From the NCBI GenBank assembly GCA_050250815.1, contig JBFWNY010000005.1:1-64000 (forward strand): a DNA stretch of 64,000 nt. Direction: 5' to 3'. The notes beneath the pieces are model-generated. The model was not told the origin of the DNA. It saw only the letters and a program-made list of their open reading frames with translations, and ran no database searches. Position numbers and translations under genes: made by a program. Source of the DNA: JAEUMD01 sp050250815 (lineage in GTDB: Bacteria > Pseudomonadota > Alphaproteobacteria > Rhizobiales > Hyphomicrobiaceae). Below are positions 9,772 to 18,657 of this stretch, piece by piece (the stretch's first letter is position 1; the number at the start of each line of letters is the position of its first letter).

Positions 9772-11577
9772 TCAAGAAACCTTCTCCATCCGCTCCAGCT
9801 CGTCGATCATGCCTTCCAGCACGCGCAGACCCTTGTTCCAGAACTCGGGATCGCGCGCGTCGAGGCCAAACGGCGCCAGCAGCTCTGAGTGATGCTTGGA
9901 GCCGCCAGCTTTCAGCATGTCGAAGTACTTGCCCACGAAGCCCGGATGCGCCTCGCGGTAAAGCCCATAGAGCGAGTTCACGAGGCAATCGCCGAACGCA
10001 TAGGCGTAGACGTAGAACGGCGAATGGATGAAGTGCGGGATGTAGGTCCAGAACACCTCGTAGCCGGGCTTGAACTCGATCGCCGGGCCTAAGCTCTCGC
10101 CCTGCACCTCGAGCCAAATCTCATTGAGGCGCTCGCTCGTCAATTCGCCTGAGCGGCGTTCCTCGTGCACCTTGCGCTCGAACGAATAGAACGCGATCTG
10201 GCGCACGACCGTGTTGATCATGTCCTCGACCTTGCCAGCGATCATCGCCTTGCGCTCACGCTGATCCTTGGTGTCCTTCAGCAGCGCCTGGAACGTCAGC
10301 ATCTCGCCAAACACGGATGCGGTCTCGGCGAGCGTCAGCGGCGTCGGCGCGAGCAGCGGCCCTTGCTTGGCGGCAAGAACCTGATGCACGCCATGGCCGA
10401 GTTCGTGCGCAAGCGTCATCACATCGCGCGGCTTGCCCAGGTAGTTCATCATCACGTACGGATGCACCGACGGCACGGTGGAGGCCGAGAACGCACCCGG
10501 CGCCTTGCCCGGACGCACCGGCGCATCGATCCAGTTCTTGTCGAAGAAGGGCTTCGCGATCGACGCCATCTCCGGCGCGAACCCCGCATAGGCCGACAGC
10601 ACCATCTCCTGCGCTTCCGCCCACGCGATCGTGCGGTCGGGCTTGTCGGGCAGCGGCGCGTTGCGATCCCAATGCGCCATCTTGTCCATGCCCAGCCACT
10701 TCGCCTTCATCGCATAGTAGCGATGCGACAGCCGCGGATAGGCGGCCCGCACCGACGACACCAGCGCGTCGACCACGGGCGCCTCGACGCGGTTTGCCAG
10801 ATGCCGGCTGTCGGCGACGTCCTTGAAGCCGCGCCAGCGGTCGGAGATCTCCTTGTCCTTGGCCAGCGTGTTGGTGATGAGCGTGAACAGCCGCACGTTG
10901 TCCTTGAACACGACGGCGAGCGCCTCCGCACCCGCCTGCCGCTTCTTGGGATCGGTGTCCGACATCAGGTTGAGCGTCGGCTCCAGTGTCAGCGGCTCGG
11001 GGTTCCCGTCCACCTTGAAGCGCAACCCGCTCATCGTCTCGTTGAACAGCCGGTTCCAGGCGCCGCGCGCAGTCTGCCCCTTCTCGTGAAACAGCTGCTC
11101 GACCTTCTCGTCGAGCTGATAGGGCTTCTCCTTGCGCAGGTCCTCGAACCAGGGCGCGTAACGGGCGAGATCGGGATGCTTCAGCGCGGCATCGAGTTGC
11201 GCATCCTCGATCTTGTTGAGCTCGAGCTCGAAGAACAGCAGGTCGGAGGAAATTGCCGTTAGCTTCTCGGATACGTCGCCGTAGAACTTCGCGCGCGCGG
11301 GATCGGTCTGGTTGGCGGCGTAGCGCAACCCCGCATACGAGCCGAGCTTGCCCATGAGATCCGACAGGTCCTCGTAGGCGCGAACGGCCTGGGCGAGACG
11401 GGCGCCATCGCCAGCCGCAGACGCGAGTTTTCCCTGCCAGCCATCTTTCAAAGCCTTGGCGTCCGCCGCCGCCTTCTCCAGGTCTTTCTTCACCTCCGGC
11501 GCTTCGGGCGACGCATAGAGGTCGGAGAGGTCCCACTCGGGCATCGTACCCAGATCGGCGGCGTTGGCAGCGTTCAT
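9772..11577 (-). CDS. pepF: Oligoendopeptidase F (M3 family metallopeptidase)
   Basis: The 601-residue cytoplasmic protein is an M3B peptidase of the PepF/oligoendopeptidase F type, which cleaves short peptides. The zinc site HELGH lies at residues 391-395, in the normal segment LAHELGHGVHQV, and the length matches the family. ATG 11577 has an AAGGA ribosome binding site and starts the conserved region. The open frame extends about 300 codons further upstream, but that extension is low-complexity noise. It is divergent from the sigma-54 activator gene. Confidence 0.93.
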   Translation of the reverse strand: MNAANAADLGTMPEWDLSDLYASPEAPEVKKDLEKAAADAKALKDGWQGKLASAAGDGARLAQAVRAYEDLSDLMGKLGSYAGLRYAANQTDPARAKFYGDVSEKLTAISSDLLFFELELNKIEDAQLDAALKHPDLARYAPWFEDLRKEKPYQLDEKVEQLFHEKGQTARGAWNRLFNETMSGLRFKVDGNPEPLTLEPTLNLMSDTDPKKRQAGAEALAVVFKDNVRLFTLITNTLAKDKEISDRWRGFKDVADSRHLANRVEAPVVDALVSSVRAAYPRLSHRYYAMKAKWLGMDKMAHWDRNAPLPDKPDRTIAWAEAQEMVLSAYAGFAPEMASIAKPFFDKNWIDAPVRPGKAPGAFSASTVPSVHPYVMMNYLGKPRDVMTLAHELGHGVHQVLAAKQGPLLAPTPLTLAETASVFGEMLTFQALLKDTKDQRERKAMIAGKVEDMINTVVRQIAFYSFERKVHEERRSGELTSERLNEIWLEVQGESLGPAIEFKPGYEVFWTYIPHFIHSPFYVYAYAFGDCLVNSLYGLYREAHPGFVGKYFDMLKAGGSKHHSELLAPFGLDARDPEFWNKGLRVLEGMIDELERMEKVS

Positions 11578-11866
11578 GTCGTCGTCCTTGCTGTCGTGAC
11601 GGATGAGACTGGGGTGAGCGCACAAGGCAGCACACTTCGCCGTCCATATAGGCGACCCATTGAGCGGCGTCACCCGCTCCGGCGCGCGCAATTTGCGCCA
11701 ATATGTCCCGAGCTGACATATTTCGCGCCGACATGGAGCCGGCGGAAACCTCCTGTTTACCGCGCTCGGGCAGTCTTCCCCCTGTAACCGTTGCCGAAGT
11801 TGATGCCTTGGACCGTTTCGGGGCATCGCGCTCGGCAGTATCGTAGCGTTCAGAGTCGAGTGCCTC

Positions 11867-13378
<1,512 letters not shown>

Positions 13379-13440
13379 GGCTCACGCCAAAACGCCCTTC
13401 CTGGTCGGACTAGCCATCGCAACCTTGCATGGGCGTTGAG

Positions 13441-13473
13441 GGCCCGCTGCTTCCCCCAGCAGCGGGCCTTTTT
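13441..13473 (+). terminator. Rho-independent terminator of the NtrC-type gene
   Basis: GGCCCGCTGC (13441-13450) pairs perfectly with GCAGCGGGCC (13459-13468) around an eight-base loop, followed directly by five T. It lies 62 bases after the stop codon of the response regulator gene. Confidence 0.85.
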
Positions 13474-13507
13474 CACGTCGCGCGCCCCGTCGGCTGGTTG
13501 AGACCGA

Positions 13508-14257
13508 TCAATCGCTCGCGGGCCGGTACATCACAACCACGGGCTCCCAACCCGCGGCACGGGTTATGTCGGCCGCAACAGTGGTGTTTGCGCCCCTGCG
13601 TTCGCGCTGGCGCGGCGCGGCCGGTACGGCATTGTCAATCGGCGCGCCAAGATTGGAGCGCTCCTTCCAGCCCGACGTGCCCCAACCCGAATTCGCCCAG
13701 CTGCTGGCGCCCGCGGTTTTTGATTTCGACTTGGCAGCCGCCTTGTCCGACCGCCGCTTGACGGCGGCTTTGGACGGCGGCTCGTCGGCGACGGCGGGAG
13801 CCGCACCGACCGCAGCGTTGGTCACCGGCTGGCCATCGGCCGCCAGCGGCGTCATCGATCCGACGCCGGCTCGCACCAGGCTCAGTTCGTGTCGTAGACG
13901 CTGGATCTCCAACTCGTAGAGCTTGGTGCAGTCGATACGCCGCGGCGTCTCGCCAAGCGGAACGATGATCCGCCCATAGAACGTGCCCTGGTCGAACTCG
14001 CCGCCGTAACCCTGCGAGCCGATCGCACCGACGTCGAGATAGGCACTATTGCTCGACATGCTCGAGCGACAGGTTGTGCCATCGGCCGAACGCACTTCGT
14101 CCTGTCCATGCGGGATGGGAACCTGAGGCAGGTTCATGCCGTAGGTGTAGGTCTGGTTGGAATAGAAGTACGGGTTTGAATTGGTGCCAAGTGTCTGTGA
14201 CGCTGCGCTCTCGACCCAACCGACGAAAATCGCCAGGGCCGGCAGCAGGGCTCTCAT
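13508..14257 (-). CDS. Secreted protein of unknown function, third gene of a pilin-like operon
   Basis: I do not recognise this family. The 249-residue protein has a signal peptide (about residues 1-20) and then a Tyr/Asn-rich region. Two cysteines occur, in TTCRSS and IDCTKL, and may form a disulfide. A short coiled-coil segment (KLYELEIQRLRHEL) follows, then a Lys/Ala-rich and a Trp/Gly/Ser-rich C-terminal third that looks disordered. ATG 14257 overlaps the preceding gene's stop by four bases (ATGA), which argues for translational coupling. It belongs with the two genes upstream (pilin-like, chaperone-like) and is probably an accessory or surface component of what they build. Confidence 0.7.
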   Translation of the reverse strand: MRALLPALAIFVGWVESAASQTLGTNSNPYFYSNQTYTYGMNLPQVPIPHGQDEVRSADGTTCRSSMSSNSAYLDVGAIGSQGYGGEFDQGTFYGRIIVPLGETPRRIDCTKLYELEIQRLRHELSLVRAGVGSMTPLAADGQPVTNAAVGAAPAVADEPPSKAAVKRRSDKAAAKSKSKTAGASSWANSGWGTSGWKERSNLGAPIDNAVPAAPRQRERRGANTTVAADITRAAGWEPVVVMYRPASD

Positions 14258-14658
14258 TGCAGGCGGGTTGCGATGAAGCGACCGCATATCTGTGTTCTCA
14301 CTCTCTGCGTCTTGTTCTGCAAGGGCACAGCTTCCGTACAGACCCTGACCTTGCGCTGCGTCTTGCCGTCGAACGGCACCATGACGAGCACACTGCGATT
14401 TCCGTTGGGCGCCAGCATCGTCTCAGCCGGATGCACGGCTGCACGCACAGGAGCGAAGGTTTCGTCGTAGACACGCACCTCGACCTTGATGCGGTGCTGA
14501 TAGGGATTCATCGGGAAGACGCGGACGGCGAACTGGTCGGAAAAGCTCTTCACCTCACCGCGCATCGGCGACATCGCCTGGGCCCAGGCCGGAGCCGCAG
14601 GCGCGACCGCCATCGCCGAAGCGATGGCGGCCAGGCCGAGTTGCAGACTTACTCGCAC
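14254..14658 (-). CDS. Periplasmic fimbrial-chaperone-like protein, single domain
   Basis: The 134-residue protein has a signal peptide (cleavage near residue 27, after AWA). Its mature part has the beta-strand pattern of the N-terminal immunoglobulin-like domain of pilus chaperones (VRVFPMNPYQHRIKVEVRVYD, then a strand near NGNRSVLVMVPF), and two late cysteines. At about 107 mature residues it is half the size of a normal two-domain PapD-type chaperone. The start is GTG 14658, overlapping the end of the pilin-like gene by ten bases. The chaperone assignment rests on fold-like pattern and operon context, so it is tentative. Confidence 0.6.
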   Translation of the reverse strand: MRVSLQLGLAAIASAMAVAPAAPAWAQAMSPMRGEVKSFSDQFAVRVFPMNPYQHRIKVEVRVYDETFAPVRAAVHPAETMLAPNGNRSVLVMVPFDGKTQRKVRVCTEAVPLQNKTQRVRTQICGRFIATRLQ

Positions 14659-15122
14659 CGCACGATCACCTCGGCGGTATAGGCGCCAGCCGGGAAAGCA
14701 CCCGCCGACTTGTTCGCCTCGAGGTTCACGGTCATCGACGTGATGCCGAAGTTGAGAGAACTTGCGGTATCGCCCAGGATCTCACCGATCGAGGTCGCGC
14801 CCGACGCTTCGTACGTGGCCGCGAACGTGACGTCGTCGTTGCCGCCGGCAGGCGCCTGAGAGAACGAGGTCGGCGCGATCGCGCTCACCTCGAACCCGGC
14901 GCCGGTCGTGACGGCCGTGACGGTGCCGGGTACACCACCGGCATTTTTCGAGCTCAGCTGTGAGAAGTCGTCGTCGGCGCCGAGCAGGCCGGGCGTGCCG
15001 ACCGTCAATACGCACGACGACGTCACGAGTGCCGTGAACGGCACCGTCGTGTCGACGGCGTGCGCCGGGGCGGTACCAAAGGCTGCGGATGCCGCGACGA
15101 TGGCCAGGAGAGATTTACGCAT
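14649..15122 (-). CDS. Secreted pilin/spore-coat-U-like protein
   Basis: The 157-residue protein has a clear signal peptide (cleavage after AHA, near residue 22). The Gly/Ala/Thr/Ser-rich all-beta mature part starts with a strand containing Cys37 and ends in YTAEVIVRCE with a second cysteine. This is the layout of spore-coat-U (SCPU) and fimbrial subunits, in which the two cysteines form a disulfide. ATG 15122 has a GGAGG ribosome binding site. It is the first gene of a three-gene overlapping operon, and no outer-membrane usher gene is present. I infer a surface fibre or coat component. Confidence 0.62.
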   Translation of the reverse strand: MRKSLLAIVAASAAFGTAPAHAVDTTVPFTALVTSSCVLTVGTPGLLGADDDFSQLSSKNAGGVPGTVTAVTTGAGFEVSAIAPTSFSQAPAGGNDDVTFAATYEASGATSIGEILGDTASSLNFGITSMTVNLEANKSAGAFPAGAYTAEVIVRCE

Positions 15123-15385
15123 TTACTTCGCCTCCACGCGAAAGCTACTTGCTGTTCATCGTCAGATTACGCCCCAACCTGTTCCCATTCCCTATCGTTG
15201 GACTCGGACATTTGAACTAACTTGGCAAAAGCCCCCTTTTTCCGGTTGCGCGGCCGAAGCTCGGCGACAGCCCGGCCAATGAATCGTCAGCCCTTTTTGC
15301 TGGATCACACGTTGGGTGTTAGGGTGGATGTCCGCGCTCGCCGCTTTATGGCGGGACCCAGGAGCCAAACACCTGGAGGTTGCAC

Positions 15386-15691
15386 ATGTCCCTCGCTCTC
15401 AATCGCACCACCATTTCGATGATCGCGATCGCGGCAGCCGTCTTGGTCCAGCCGGCAACGAGCGCGCGCGGTGCTACTGCAGCCCCTGCGGGCCCGGCTG
15501 CGATTGGCGGCGCCCCTGGCAATGTGGTGACCTATGTGCAGGCGAAGCGTGCGGTGAGAAACAGCCGCGGCGGCCAATCGCGAGGCGGCGGTGGCTGCAC
15601 CACCCAAGTCGTCAGGAAGAACAACTGTACCTGGTTGCAGACCTTGTGCAGCGGCCGCCTTGCCGGCTTAAAAAAGCTGAGCTGCCCCTAG
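15386..15691 (+). CDS. Small secreted four-cysteine protein, copy 1
   Basis: I do not recognise this family. The 101-residue protein has a signal peptide (about residues 1-28), an Ala/Gly/Pro-rich linker, and a C-terminal domain with cysteines at 71, 81, 88 and 100. The spacing is C-x9-C-x6-C-x11-C, with the motif CTWLQTLC. The next gene encodes a paralogue with identical cysteine spacing. ATG 15386 has a GGAGG ribosome binding site; a TTG six bases upstream is less likely. The mature protein is basic, and the cysteines should form two disulfides in the periplasm or outside. It is divergent from the pilin-like operon across 263 bases. Confidence 0.68.
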   Translation: MSLALNRTTISMIAIAAAVLVQPATSARGATAAPAGPAAIGGAPGNVVTYVQAKRAVRNSRGGQSRGGGGCTTQVVRKNNCTWLQTLCSGRLAGLKKLSCP

Positions 15692-15855
15692 CGACCTGCG
15701 AGGCACCCGACATCGGTGGTCTCGCTACCGCAGGGCACGTCTAAGATTTCCAGTTCGAACCTTTTCGACCGCCCAGGCGACTTACGGGTTGCAGGGGCTG
15801 ACATCGTGCGACTTCGGCTCCGGCGATCGTTCAATCGAACCCCCGAGGTCCTTCG

Positions 15856-16161
15856 ATGTCCCCTTCTTCCGCCTATTTCCTGACCGCATCCTCACTTGCC
15901 TCCGCCGCCGTGCTCGCGGCCGTCCTCGCGATGTCGGGTGCCGCTGGTGCCTCACCGCTGGCCACGCATCTGGATGGGGGCAGCAGCGTGACCCCGATCG
16001 CGGCCAAGAAGGCAGAGCGCAACTGGAACAGCGGCTCCACCAGCGCCCACCGCGGCAACTGCTCGCGCAAGCGCATCTACTTCGAGAATTGCAATTGGCT
16101 GCAGACGACTTGCGGCGGCAAGGTCGTGCACTTTTCCAAGTTGAACTGCCCCGGCCTCTAG
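15856..16161 (+). CDS. Small secreted four-cysteine protein, copy 2
   Basis: This 101-residue paralogue of the preceding gene has a signal peptide (about residues 1-32) and cysteines at 69, 79, 86 and 98, giving exactly the same C-x9-C-x6-C-x11-C spacing. The motifs NCNWLQTTC and KLNCP match NCTWLQTLC and KLSCP of copy 1, while the rest has diverged. The mature part is basic. A GAGG sequence sits upstream of ATG 15856. The 164 bases between the copies could hold a second promoter. Shared spacing with divergent sequence points to an old duplication kept under selection. Function is unknown. Confidence 0.68.
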   Translation: MSPSSAYFLTASSLASAAVLAAVLAMSGAAGASPLATHLDGGSSVTPIAAKKAERNWNSGSTSAHRGNCSRKRIYFENCNWLQTTCGGKVVHFSKLNCPGL

Positions 16162-16327
16162 CTTTCGCCGGCACGACCTGCCTTGACCGGCCCCTGCGGC
16201 GGCGCCAGCACGTGTATTCTTGCAACACCGCGCCGCCGCCAACTGTGGCCACACTCGTTCGTGAAGCTGCCTCCCTGGAACTGTGCCGGCGCGTCCATTA
16301 GCGTTGCGGCGCTAAAGGGAGGGATTC

Positions 16328-18355
16328 ATGCTTCGTCGCCTGCACGCCGCGCTCCTGCTGACCGCCGCGCTGTCGCTCACCGCTCCGGCGGCGGCCCAGG
16401 ATGGGCAAGCGAATGCCCCCGCCACAGCAGTCCCGCAGGCCCCCGATGCCGTCGCCACGCAGGGAAGTTTGACGCCGAGCGCTGCAACAACCGAACAGCC
16501 GGTCGTCTGGCCGGCTCAGATGCGGTCCGCGACGCCTCACGGAGCAGCCGCCGCCACATCCGGCGGAGCAGGCGAGGCCACCCCAGCCCAGCGCACGATC
16601 GACACGGCCATGCCGCAAGAGCCGCGGGTACCGGCTGCGAACCAGCCAACCGAGGCGCCCACGGCCGCCTCGGGTGCACCGGCGGTGACGGCACCGACAG
16701 GACACGAAGCATTGCTTGCCGCCATCCGGGCTTCGCTCGCCGAACCGGTCAAGGGTTTGAGCGATGCCGAAATTGCCGATCGCAACGCGCTGGCCAAGTT
16801 CTATGCCGAGCGGCAGGCGCCGCTATGGCTCGCATCCGGCAAGCCGTCGACTGCGGCGATGTCGGTAATCGCCGCAATCCGAGACGCCGATGCCTGGGGC
16901 CTTTCGGCAAAGGATTTCGACGTTCCGGCATTCGATCTGTCGGCGGCGCTCCCCGAGGCGCCGCAGGTTGGAGTTGAGCTGTTGGTCTCAGCGGCGGCCC
17001 TCAAGTATGCGCGCTATGCGCGTGGCGGCCGCATCCCCGATCCTCGGCAGATGAGTTCCTATCTCGACCGTGACCCGCAGCTCGTGCCGCCCGCAGAAGT
17101 GCTGGCCAGCCTTGCCGGTTCCTCCGATCCGGCAGCGACGCTCGTCGGATATCAGCCGCAGCACGCGGGTTTCCTGCGCCTGAAGGACAAGCTCGCCCAA
17201 CTTCGCAAATCGGCTGAGGTCGCCGACGAGCCCGTCGTGATGCCCGCCAGCGGCCCACTGCTCGCACCGGGCAAGACCCATGCGGACGTCGCCATTCTGC
17301 GCCAGCGCCTCAAGGCCGGTTCGGCTCCGGCGAAGGAGGATGGCACTCCGGGCGACGCGCAGTACTACGACAAGGCGCTCGAGGAGGTGGTCAAGGCCTA
17401 CCAGCGCGACAACGGCATGAGCGTCGACGGTCTCGTCGGCCGCAACACGCGCGCCGCGCTCAACGGCGGCGAGCGGCGCATCGACGAAGGGGCGATCATC
17501 GCCAACATGGAGGCGTGGCGCTGGATGCCCCAGGACATGGGCGACGTCCATGTCTGGGTCAACCTGCCCGAGTTCCTCGTCCGCGTCGTCAAGAACGGCA
17601 AGGTCATCCACGAGGAACGCATCATCTCAGGCGAGATCGACAAGCAGACGCCGGTCTTCTCGCACGAACTCGAGACGGTCGTGTTCCGCCCGTTCTGGGG
17701 CGTGCCGGAGTCGATCAAGGTGCGCGAGTTGCTGCCCAGTCTGGCACGCGGCTCGACGCTGTCCCGCCACGGCCTGCGCATCCAGTACAAGGGCCGCGAC
17801 GTCGACCCGACCGAGGTCGACTGGAGCCGTGCCGACATCCGCCGTTACCACGTCTACCAGCCGCCGGGCGGCGGCAACGTGCTGGGGGTCGTCAAGTTCC
17901 TGTTCCCCAACAAGCACCAGGTGTACATGCACGACACTCCAACAAAGCAGCTGTTCAATTCCTCGCAGCGCACCTTCAGCCACGGCTGCATGCGCGTGCG
18001 CAACCCGATGAAGCTCGCCGAGGTCGTGCTGCGCGAGGACAAGGGCTGGAGCGCGGACAAGGTGCAGAGCACCCTCGACAGCGGACCCGAGGACAACAAG
18101 ATCCAGCTTGAAAGCAAGATCCCGGTGCACGTGACTTACTTCACAGCGTGGGTCGACGAGGACGGCGAGCTGAAGTCGAAGCCCGACATCTACAGCCACG
18201 AGAAGCGCATCCGTCTGGCTCTTGCCGGCCGCTGGGGCGAGATGCCGGTCCACCGTGACCACTTGCTGCCGGTAGAGTACGTGAGGCCGCAGGTCTCGAG
18301 CCCGGGATCGAACGCTCTGGGCGACTTCTTCCAGACCCTGTTCGGCGGATTCTGA
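16328..18355 (+). CDS. L,D-transpeptidase with peptidoglycan-binding domain
   Basis: The 675-residue periplasmic protein is an LdtD/YcbB-type murein L,D-transpeptidase, which makes 3-3 cross-links or attaches proteins to peptidoglycan. It has a signal peptide (1-22) and an Ala/Pro/Thr-rich linker (about 23-120). A helical scaffold region follows, then a peptidoglycan-binding domain (about 318-380). The YkuD catalytic domain (about 400-600) carries the motif HGCMRV, with catalytic Cys554 and His552. ATG 16328 has a GGGAGGG ribosome binding site. It is longer than E. coli LdtD (615 residues) mainly because of the linker. A DUF882 peptidase gene follows in the same orientation. Confidence 0.92.
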   Translation: MLRRLHAALLLTAALSLTAPAAAQDGQANAPATAVPQAPDAVATQGSLTPSAATTEQPVVWPAQMRSATPHGAAAATSGGAGEATPAQRTIDTAMPQEPRVPAANQPTEAPTAASGAPAVTAPTGHEALLAAIRASLAEPVKGLSDAEIADRNALAKFYAERQAPLWLASGKPSTAAMSVIAAIRDADAWGLSAKDFDVPAFDLSAALPEAPQVGVELLVSAAALKYARYARGGRIPDPRQMSSYLDRDPQLVPPAEVLASLAGSSDPAATLVGYQPQHAGFLRLKDKLAQLRKSAEVADEPVVMPASGPLLAPGKTHADVAILRQRLKAGSAPAKEDGTPGDAQYYDKALEEVVKAYQRDNGMSVDGLVGRNTRAALNGGERRIDEGAIIANMEAWRWMPQDMGDVHVWVNLPEFLVRVVKNGKVIHEERIISGEIDKQTPVFSHELETVVFRPFWGVPESIKVRELLPSLARGSTLSRHGLRIQYKGRDVDPTEVDWSRADIRRYHVYQPPGGGNVLGVVKFLFPNKHQVYMHDTPTKQLFNSSQRTFSHGCMRVRNPMKLAEVVLREDKGWSADKVQSTLDSGPEDNKIQLESKIPVHVTYFTAWVDEDGELKSKPDIYSHEKRIRLALAGRWGEMPVHRDHLLPVEYVRPQVSSPGSNALGDFFQTLFGGF

Positions 18356-18657
18356 GGCACGCCGCCCCGCGTGTCCCATCTTCTTCGTGAAGACGAGGGT
18401 CCGCCTCGTGGGACAGACCGGCGTGGCCGCGTCTGCAAACAGGTGCAGCGTCCATCCGTCCCCGATGACCGGACGCAAGCCGCGTCGGTGCCGACCGCAT
18501 TTCAGCCCCGATTCGCTGGTCTTACTCTCCTTTAAGGGGTTGGGGGTTAACGTTAGCGAAGTCTTTTGCCGGATGCCGGAGGCGGTAAGACCGCCACGGA
18601 CGGGTGGACAGGACCCGTACGACGGCATTTGCAGCACTACGGGACGGGGAGCATATC
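18356..18657. other. Intergenic region without a gene
   Basis: These 302 bases between the L,D-transpeptidase and DUF882 genes hold no convincing coding sequence. TGTCCCA and TGGGACA near 18380 and 18408 form a weak inverted repeat. A GT-rich tract with two TTAA tetramers lies near 18532-18552. A promoter for the following gene is likely here, but I cannot place it. Confidence 0.5.

Noticed and set aside
9608..10117. N-terminal extension of the AbrB-type antitoxin
   Set aside because: It overlaps pepF in another frame and includes the palindromic operator; the AbrB domain begins exactly at ATG 9607.
18532..18552. Two TTAA tetramers as a CtrA box
   Set aside because: The spacing is 11 bases instead of the required 7 for TTAA-N7-TTAA.
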